In this document: positions 58,593 to 64,000 of the stretch, one piece after another
Layout of the letters: every line of letters begins with the position of its first letter
Position numbering within the stretch: the stretch's first letter is position 1
Assembly: GCF_014203795.1 (NCBI RefSeq)
Contig: NZ_JACHJU010000005.1
Location: 310,001 to 374,000 of the forward strand
DNA from: Streptosporangium album
GTDB taxonomy: Bacteria > Actinomycetota > Actinomycetes > Streptosporangiales > Streptosporangiaceae
Length of the DNA: 64,000 nucleotides
Direction of reading: 5' to 3'
Position numbers and translations under genes: made by a program
Notes under the pieces: generated by a model
Databases searched by the model: none
What the model was told of the DNA's origin: nothing
The model's input: the letters and a program-made list of their open reading frames with translations, nothing else

Positions 58593-59696
58593 TCACCGGC
58601 TCCCTGAAGGCCCCCGAAGCAGCGGATGAGCCCGCATCGCCACCTCCAACTCCCCGGGCAGCTCGTCACGGTAGCGGCCCAGCGTCGCCAGATCACTGTG
58701 CCCCAGCACCCGCCGCACCGCGTCCATGTCCACCGCGTCGGCCAGCAGGTGAGTGGCAGTGGTATGCCGCAGGCCATGCGGCGTCACCGAACGCCGCCGA
58801 TCGGGATCCACCTGCCGCTGCACCCGGTCGATCACCGCCTGCACATCCCCCCGCGCCAGACGCCCGCCCCGCCACGACAGCAACAGCGCCTTGTCCGCCC
58901 CCTCCTTCGCCGCCTCCGCCCGGCCCCGCTCCAGATAGGCCTCCAGCACGCGCGCCACATCACCGGGCAGCGGCACATCCCGCGTCTTACCGCCCTTACC
59001 GAAGATCCGCCAGTACCGCACCCCGTCATTGGTGTAGAAATCCTCGACATTCGCCCGCACCAGCTCCGAAACGCGCGGCCCCATCGTCGACAACAGCAGC
59101 ACGATCAACGCGTCGCGCAACTCGGTGCGCTGATCACGCCGCCGACGCCGCCGGTGGACCGCCCCACCCGCGACAGCGGAATCACCCGCCCCGGCCACCG
59201 TCCCCGCGACCTCACCGCCGCCGCTGTCCCCGTCGCTCAGTTCACGCGCCGCACCGATCAACCCCTGAGCCTGCTCCCGGGTCAGCGCCCGGCGCTGCGG
59301 CCGCAACCCCCCTCGCTCCTTGGCCGTCACCGTCGCCAGCGCCATCGGATTGATCTGCACCCAGCCCGTCAGCACCGCATGCTTGAACAACGCCGACAGC
59401 GACCGGCGAAAACGCGCCTGCGAAGAGGCCGACTGCACGCCACCGGCCACCGGCTCGGCCCGCCGCCCATCGGGCTTACGCGCGAAAGCCAGCAAGATCG
59501 CATCCACGTCCTCACCCGTCAGATCGTCCAGAACCCGCCGCTCACCCGCCAGCCGTACGAACGTCGCCACATCGCGGGCGTAGACCTCCGCCGTCGCCGA
59601 CGACAGCGCGCCGGTCAGCATCTTGGCCCGGACCAGTTCCACATACCGGTCGGCCGACTCCTGCACGGTGAGACGATTCAGATCCGCTGGCCGCAT
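58593..59696 (-). CDS. Tyrosine recombinase (XerC/XerD-like)
   Basis: 367 residues from ATG 59696. N-terminal SAM-like core-binding domain (SATAEVYARDVATFVRLAGE). Catalytic domain complete: Arg in MGPRVSELV, Lys in FGKGGKTRDVPLP, His-x-x-Arg in TPHGLRHTTATHLL, His in LGHSDLATLGRY and the nucleophile Tyr in the same segment. A basic insert RRRRRRDQR near 195-205 is unusual. It may be a stand-alone integrase or a second Xer-like enzyme; no att site or cargo is visible, and the nearest tRNA is 18 kb away. Confidence 0.85.
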   Translation of the reverse strand: MRPADLNRLTVQESADRYVELVRAKMLTGALSSATAEVYARDVATFVRLAGERRVLDDLTGEDVDAILLAFARKPDGRRAEPVAGGVQSASSQARFRRSLSALFKHAVLTGWVQINPMALATVTAKERGGLRPQRRALTREQAQGLIGAARELSDGDSGGGEVAGTVAGAGDSAVAGGAVHRRRRRRDQRTELRDALIVLLLSTMGPRVSELVRANVEDFYTNDGVRYWRIFGKGGKTRDVPLPGDVARVLEAYLERGRAEAAKEGADKALLLSWRGGRLARGDVQAVIDRVQRQVDPDRRRSVTPHGLRHTTATHLLADAVDMDAVRRVLGHSDLATLGRYRDELPGELEVAMRAHPLLRGPSGSR

Positions 59697-59929
59697 GTTC
59701 GGGGGACACCCTTCCTCGAGCTTCTCAGCCGTCGTGCCGACCGTAGCGGCCCGCACCGACAACAACGCGCCCGCCCGCCGAGCCCAAGAGCCCCCACGGG
59801 AAGGCGCCCGCCCTCTGCCCGCAGCGCGCTCGGACTCACCCCGCCTCTCACCTGCCACCCCCGGGGCCGGCGTCAACAACCCACCGGCGACCAATGGTGG
59901 CCACCGCCCCAGAAGCCTACGATCACCCC

Positions 59930-60385
59930 ATGCCGAACATCGGGCCCACAGAACTACTGATCCTGCTCGCACTGGCCGCCGGTCTGATCGCCGTGACGAT
60001 CACACTGGTACGGCGCGGCTCACCGGCCCCGCCACCCCCGCAACGGCTTGACCCCGCGGAATTACAGCACCACCTCACCGCTCTGATCGCCGCCAACAAG
60101 CCCGTTGCCGCGATCAAACTCCTCCGCGACCAGACCGGCCTCGACCTCAAAAGCGCCAAAAGACACATAGACGACCTACGCGCCGGAAGAGCACCCCGAC
60201 CACCCCTGCCCAGCCACAACGCCACCGCGACGCCACCGCCCCTCGGCCACGGCGCCGACCTGGCCACCCGGGTACGCCTGCTCAAAAACGCCGGCCGCGA
60301 CGGACAAGCCGTCCTGCTGGTACGCGGCGAAACCGGCATGAGCGAACCCGAGGCCCAGCGTTTCGTCGAATCCATTCAGGCATGA
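59930..60385 (+). CDS. Membrane-anchored protein with two L7/L12-type C-terminal domains
   Basis: 151 residues from ATG 59930. One N-terminal span (ELLILLALAAGLIAVTITLV), a Pro-rich linker, then two copies of an L7/L12 C-terminal-like hairpin: KPVAAIKLLRDQTGLDLKSA(KRHIDDL) and (RVRLLKNAG)RDGQAVLLVRGETGMSEPEA. The Gly-x-x-x-x-x-Ala(Glu/Lys)-Ala core of ribosomal L7/L12 recruits translation factors; stand-alone anchored versions have no assigned role. Known in actinobacteria as ribosomal protein L7/L12-domain proteins. Confidence 0.75.
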   Translation: MPNIGPTELLILLALAAGLIAVTITLVRRGSPAPPPPQRLDPAELQHHLTALIAANKPVAAIKLLRDQTGLDLKSAKRHIDDLRAGRAPRPPLPSHNATATPPPLGHGADLATRVRLLKNAGRDGQAVLLVRGETGMSEPEAQRFVESIQA

Positions 60386-60440
60386 CCCCCGACCCGGCAC
60401 CAAAATCCCCAAGCCGCCCACTCCCGGCACGCGCGCGCAC

Positions 60441-60908
60441 CTACACGTAAGAGCGGGCCACCGCGACCAATCCGGCATCGGCACCGGCGGTCCTGACCCG
60501 CAGCGCCGTCGGAGGAGTCCTCTCCCGCACATCCTCCGCCCTGATCGCCATCACCGCCGCAGGACTCCCCAGCTCGCCATACGAGACGGCAACGACCCGC
60601 GTGATCGCCTCACGCGCATCGGAGACCACCTCCCTGGGCGCCCTCCGCGGACCCGAAATCGACAGATAACCAATCAACGCGGCGAATCGCAGCTCATCGG
60701 CCGTCGGCACCGAGAGACCGCCCCCACCCGGAGGCATACGAGGCCGATCCAGCCAGAACACCCCACCGTGCAAACACCCCGCGTAAGACGTCTCACCGTG
60801 CCGGACCAGACGCACCGCGTCGGCCACCAGCCGCCCAAACCCAGCCAGATCCGTCTCCGGCGGCAGATCGGTGGTGACCAGCAGCGGCACTATCATCGAA
60901 TCCAGCAT
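60441..60908 (-). CDS. Hypothetical protein
   Basis: 155 residues from ATG 60908, 9 nt after GGAGGG; the frame extends to 61031. MLDSMIVPLLVTTDLPPETD, LAGFGRLVADAVRLVRHGET and SYAGCLHGGVFWLDRPRMPP look like a folded cytoplasmic protein with a Gly/Pro loop, then RAPREVVSDAREAITRVVAV. No family recognised. Convergent with the L7/L12-like gene. Confidence 0.55.
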   Translation of the reverse strand: MLDSMIVPLLVTTDLPPETDLAGFGRLVADAVRLVRHGETSYAGCLHGGVFWLDRPRMPPGGGGLSVPTADELRFAALIGYLSISGPRRAPREVVSDAREAITRVVAVSYGELGSPAAVMAIRAEDVRERTPPTALRVRTAGADAGLVAVARSYV

Positions 60909-60917
60909 CGGCGGCAT

Positions 60918-61277
60918 CCCTCCACGAGTCGGCTCATCGTAGAATGCCCCACCGACAATCTCCGCCGGCACGTTTTCACACGGCGCGCCGCCGCCCCACC
61001 ACAGACAGCGGAGCCACAACCAGCCCGACACCGGGCAGCAATGATCGCGATGGTCGGCCCGCGTCTTCCGGCGACCCGCCTCAGCGGCCGGTCCGGCAAC
61101 CTATCCCGAGCACGGCGACACGGCCAAAGTCGAGAACCACCCGGGCCATATGGCGTTCGGAATCCCACCGCCCCGACAGGGGGATTCCTACTCGATCGGG
61201 TGATGTGGAACAGTCTCGCGATCGTCAAGCATGGTGACGACGCGGCCTGCGGGCTGTGGCCGGGAGGAGGCCATGAC
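60918..61277. other. Intergenic stretch
   Basis: About 360 nt without a gene I can support. It contains no clear repeat or RNA. The promoter of the DUF5335 gene should lie in its last 100 nt; GGGAGGAGGCC precedes that gene as its ribosome site. Confidence 0.4.
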
Positions 61278-61622
61278 ATGAACCAGCAACGGTCGGAACT
61301 TACACGTGAGGAGTGGCGTGAGTTCTTCGAGAACATAACGCGCAACTACGAGGGCGCCGAGGTGACGATCGAAGTGATGAGCAAGGACTTCGGAGACCTG
61401 GTGGAGGCCGAGAAACTACCGCTGGCCTACCTGGAGTACGACCCCAAGGACGATCAGTTCTCGGTCGGGGTGGGAGGCCGCGACGGGCGCTATCCGGTGG
61501 TGCTGCGCCACGCCATCGACCACCCGCAGAGAATCCTGGCCGACACCATGCAACAGGGCACGATGCGAGTGTTCGACGTCTTCGACGCCGAGGGGGGGCA
61601 GACGATCGTGACCTTCACCTGA
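61278..61622 (+). CDS. DUF5335 protein
   Basis: 114 residues from ATG 61278. LTREEWREFFENITRNYEGA, EVTIEVMSKDFGDLVEAEKL, PLAYLEYDPKDDQFSVGVGG and RDGRYPVVLRHAIDHPQRI match the small DUF5335 family almost throughout, ending in FDAEGGQTIVTF. Small, acidic and cytoplasmic; function unknown. Confidence 0.88.
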   Translation: MNQQRSELTREEWREFFENITRNYEGAEVTIEVMSKDFGDLVEAEKLPLAYLEYDPKDDQFSVGVGGRDGRYPVVLRHAIDHPQRILADTMQQGTMRVFDVFDAEGGQTIVTFT

Positions 61623-61935
61623 CCCCGGCCTCCTCGGCGTAGCCACGCCCGCCCTGCGCCCGGGAGACATCGGAAGGAGTTCCGGGCGGCAGGGGAGCGA
61701 TGGGCCAGTGCAGGTAGGCGTTGCCCTGCCGGCCGCCGAACGACAGCAGATAGGTGCGTTCGGAGGGAACGACCGCCGCGACCGCCGGGGCAATCCGACG
61801 AACCGTCCGCAATCGTCAGGCGCTCCCGCAGGCCAGGAGTGCCGCGTGCGGTAACACCAAGCACCCGTCCGCCCCGGCGAACTCCGCGCTGAGCAGGTCA
61901 AAGTGCCGCTTGATCTCTGCCATGACCTCGAGGGG
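61615..61935 (-). pseudogene. HIT-like protein remnant
   Basis: Two frames together give FDLLSAEFAGADGCLVLPHA(ALLACG), then after a stop at 61816 TVRRIAPAVAAVVPSERTYL and LSFGGRQGNAYLHWPIAPLP PGTP. A family of HIT-type hydrolases ends with SFGxRQxNxHLHWxxxPLPPGxP. Here the histidine triad is reduced to YLHW and the two halves are out of frame, so it is a pseudogene. Homology upstream of about 61935 is lost. Confidence 0.55.
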
Positions 61936-62172
61936 TTGACTGACCACGCTGGATTCTTGGTCGAGTGGTGCAGGAACAGCCGGTGGACACCCACGCCGAA
62001 GGCCCAGGCGCTGAGCGCCCGGACTCCGGCCGTGGCCGCGCCCCGGCCCCGGGGTGAGCGGGTCGGCCAGCCCGGCCGAGGCGGCCGCGATCAGCTTGAG
62101 ATGGAACTCCGCCAGGTCGGGTCTTGGCCAACCCACCTCGGCGACTCGCTGTTGGCCGTTGCGGCAAGCGCG

Positions 62173-63533
62173 TCAAAGAAGCGCAAGCGCCTTGGCCACG
62201 CCCGGATCGCGCCCGGTGGCCAGGTCGAGGGCGGTCATAGGGGCGTAGTGGTCGACCGGCACGCCGATCGTGTCGATGATTTCGCGGGCGGGCCCGAGGT
62301 GCCGGACCCTGGGCAAGAGCAAGACGCTGCCGTCGTCGAGGAGGTATCCCTCGCTGGGGCCGGAGACGGCCCCAGCGGTGCGGGTCCCGACGAGGGTGCC
62401 CAGGCCGTTGTCCTTGACCGCCGCGCTGAAGTCCTCACAGGCCGAGGCGCATCCGCGGTCGGTGAGGACGACCAGGCGCGAGCCGAGCAGCGGGACGCTG
62501 TCGTCGGTCCGGTTGGGCACGCACTCGCCCTTGAGCGGGCAGAAGTAACTGGTGACCTTGCCGTGCGCGAACGCGCCGAGCAGCCGCGTCACCTCGCGAG
62601 GCGACCCGCCGCCGTTGCCGCGCAGGTCGAGGACCACGGCCTTCGGATTGTCCTGCAGCTTGGCGATGACCTGGTCGGCGGCGCCTTCGTAGAATCCGGG
62701 CAGTTGGACGTACACGACGCCGTCGGCGAGCTTCCTTGACGTCACCGCCGGAGGCTGCCGCGTGATAAGGCCCTCTCTGAGCTCGACGATGCGGGTCCGT
62801 CCCGTCGTGGGACGCTTGAGCGTGAGCCGTACCGTGCCGGAGGCGAAGGCGAAGGCGTCGAGGATGCCCTGATTCACGGTGTCCCCGATGAACGCCGGCA
62901 CGCCGTTGGCCTTGACGACGATGTCACCGGCTCTGATGTCGGCCTTGGCGGCGGGGCTGCCGGGCAGGACGCGGGTGATGAACATCGGTGGCCGGGCCGC
63001 GGGGTCGAGCTGCGATCCCTGCTGGGCCGACGCGCCCACGATGCCCGTTCCGGTTGGCCCGCCCTCAGGCGGCGGGGTCGGCTTGAACCAGCGGGCGTGG
63101 TTGTCGTGCAGTCCGGTGACCATGCCGGTGATCGCGGCGCGCAGGGCGGCGGGGTCGCCGGCGCCGAGGACTTTCGCGAAGGCGGCCCAGTCGGTGTCGC
63201 GGTTCCCGGTCAGGGCGGGCAGCCGAAGGTCGGCCCGGTCGGCGCCGCGCCGCATCAGGTTCTGGGTGTAGGCGGCGAAGGCGCTCTTCAGCAGCGCCTT
63301 CGAATCCATGACCGGGCCGCTGTAGTAGTTGTCCAGCACGCAGATGTCGGCGGTGCCGATTGCGGCGGTGGCGCCGAGATGGCGGTGCAGCCCCCGCCTG
63401 GGGTGGTGGCCGATGGGGACGCCGGCTTCGGCTGGGGCGTCGGGGCCGATGCGAGCGCGGACGCGGGTGCCGGCATGGAGCAGGCCGTCACCAGGACGGC
63501 CGCGCAGAGGGCTCTGATCATGGCTGTCAGCAT
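62173..63533 (-). pseudogene. S41-family protease lipoprotein with one frameshift
   Basis: The start (ATG 63533) reads MLTAMIRALCAAVLVTACSM, a lipoprotein signal with lipobox VTAC, then a Pro/Ser linker. Near 63390 the reading frame must shift to join AIGTADICVLDNYYSGPVMD and the catalytic part: a PDZ-like domain (VLPGSPAAKADIRAGDIVVK) and the S41 core with VVLDLRGNGGGSPREVTRL and the nucleophile Ser in DRGCASACEDF. Lys/Glu partners follow (VGTRTAGAVSG). Carboxyl-terminal processing proteases trim envelope proteins. One indel in a G-rich run (GGCGGGGGC) would restore it, so a base-call error is possible. Confidence 0.78.
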
Positions 63534-63559
63534 GGCCTGAAGCGGGTTGCACGGTCGTG

Positions 63560-63571
63560 AACGGATCCGTT
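63560..63571. promoter_or_regulatory. 12-bp perfect palindrome AACGGATCCGTT
   Basis: It lies in the 75-nt gap between the divergent S41 protease and response-regulator genes and may be the regulator's binding site for both. Confidence 0.4.
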
Positions 63572-63608
63572 AACGCCATTGAAACCCCGGTTCGGGTATG
63601 AACGTCGG

Positions 63609-64000
63609 ATGCGGGTTTTGGTGGTCGAAGACGAACGCGACCTGGCCGATCTCGTGGCGGTGGGGTTGCGCCGCCATGCCATGGCCGTCGACGTGGTGTA
63701 TGACGGGGCCGCCGCGGTGGAGCGGCTGGCGGTGCACGACTACGACGTGCTCGTGCTGGATCGGGACCTGCCCGAGATGCACGGCGACCTCGTGTGCCGT
63801 GAGCTGGTGGCACGCGGGAGCCGTACGAGGATCCTGATGATGATGACGGCGGCGGCGTCGGTGCCGGAGCGAGTCGCGGGTCTCGGGATGGGGGCCGACG
63901 ACTACCTGCCCAAACCGTTCGACTACGCCGAGCAGGTCGCACGGGTACAGGCGCTGGGGCGGCGCAGCCAGTCACAGGTACCACCGGTGCTGACACGGCA
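63609..64000 (+). CDS. OmpR-family response regulator, N-terminal part (cut by window edge)
   Basis: From ATG 63609: VLVVEDERDLADLV with the acidic pocket, phosphoacceptor Asp 51 in VLVLDRDLPEMHGD, Thr 80 in LMMMTA and Lys 102 in YLPKPFDYAEQ, the complete CheY-like receiver. The winged-helix effector lies beyond the window. The frame is open to the edge. Divergent from the S41 lipoprotein gene, which it may control; a histidine kinase gene would be expected downstream. Confidence 0.9.
   Translation, partial: MRVLVVEDERDLADLVAVGLRRHAMAVDVVYDGAAAVERLAVHDYDVLVLDRDLPEMHGDLVCRELVARGSRTRILMMMTAAASVPERVAGLGMGADDYLPKPFDYAEQVARVQALGRRSQSQVPPVLTR

Noticed and set aside
58593..59696. Recombinase as integrase of an island covering this window
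   Set aside because: No att-like repeats, and the genes around it (purB, DUF3817, L7/L12-like) look chromosomal; there is no sign of phage or conjugation genes.

Overview
The window is high-GC DNA (my estimate, about 70% G+C) with dense genes on both strands, GTG and TTG starts, Shine-Dalgarno sites of the AAGGAG type, and several promoters whose -10 box lies 6-8 nt before the start codon (leaderless transcripts). With actinobacterial families such as WYL regulators, DUF4037, DUF3817 and DUF5335, an agl-type alpha-glucoside importer and a MarR-controlled RND pump, it looks like an actinomycete chromosome. A Streptosporangiaceae-like organism is my guess; that cannot be fixed from sequence alone.

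Left part (1-21 kb) is an accessory, scarred region. It holds the end of a UvrA paralogue, a TnpB-only IS605-type element with a visible reRNA-like 3' end, a methyltransferase, a small secreted protein, an RraA-like protein, two MFS/ABC-F drug-resistance genes, a PadR-ABC exporter operon whose ATPase carries an in-frame amber codon, an IS5-type element that has cut off the start of a multi-zinc-ribbon recombinase-like gene, a hydrolase/HTH pair, a P-loop kinase-like gene, a PadR/SGNH-hydrolase pair and a SnoaL-like protein. Between them lie remnants of a dehalogenase-like hydrolase, nucleotidyltransferase, MFS transporter, methyltransferase, NAD(P)-disulfide reductase and LacI regulator.

Middle part (21-42.6 kb): an intact alpha-glucoside ABC importer plus GH13 alpha-glucosidase operon with a strong terminator; a decayed GlxA-type regulator; two histidine kinases and a shortened response regulator; a TSUP exporter; a DeoR-MFS operon facing a WYL regulator; a second IS605-type element with a tnpA stump and a TnpB lacking its zinc finger; a class A beta-lactamase; a tRNA-Cys gene beside a DUF4180 stump; and a MarR/nitroreductase/NmrA cluster.

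Right part (42.6-64 kb): a broken IS1182-type element, a short peptide gene encoding eight Cys-Glu repeats directly upstream of a molybdopterin oxidoreductase, a Tn3 transposase fragment, a MarR-SDR-MFS operon divergent from an RND pump, then housekeeping-like genes: purB with a GNAT and a DUF4037 gene, AlkB-like and methionine aminopeptidase genes (both damaged), an XRE regulator, a XerC/D-like recombinase, an L7/L12-like membrane protein, a DUF5335 gene, a damaged S41 protease and the start of an OmpR-type response regulator.

A recurrent theme is damage: single-base frameshifts, one amber codon and in-frame deletions that appear to run between short direct repeats (TnpB2, response regulator, disulfide reductase, GlxA-like). 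Either the region is decaying or the assembly has indel errors; read mapping would decide.
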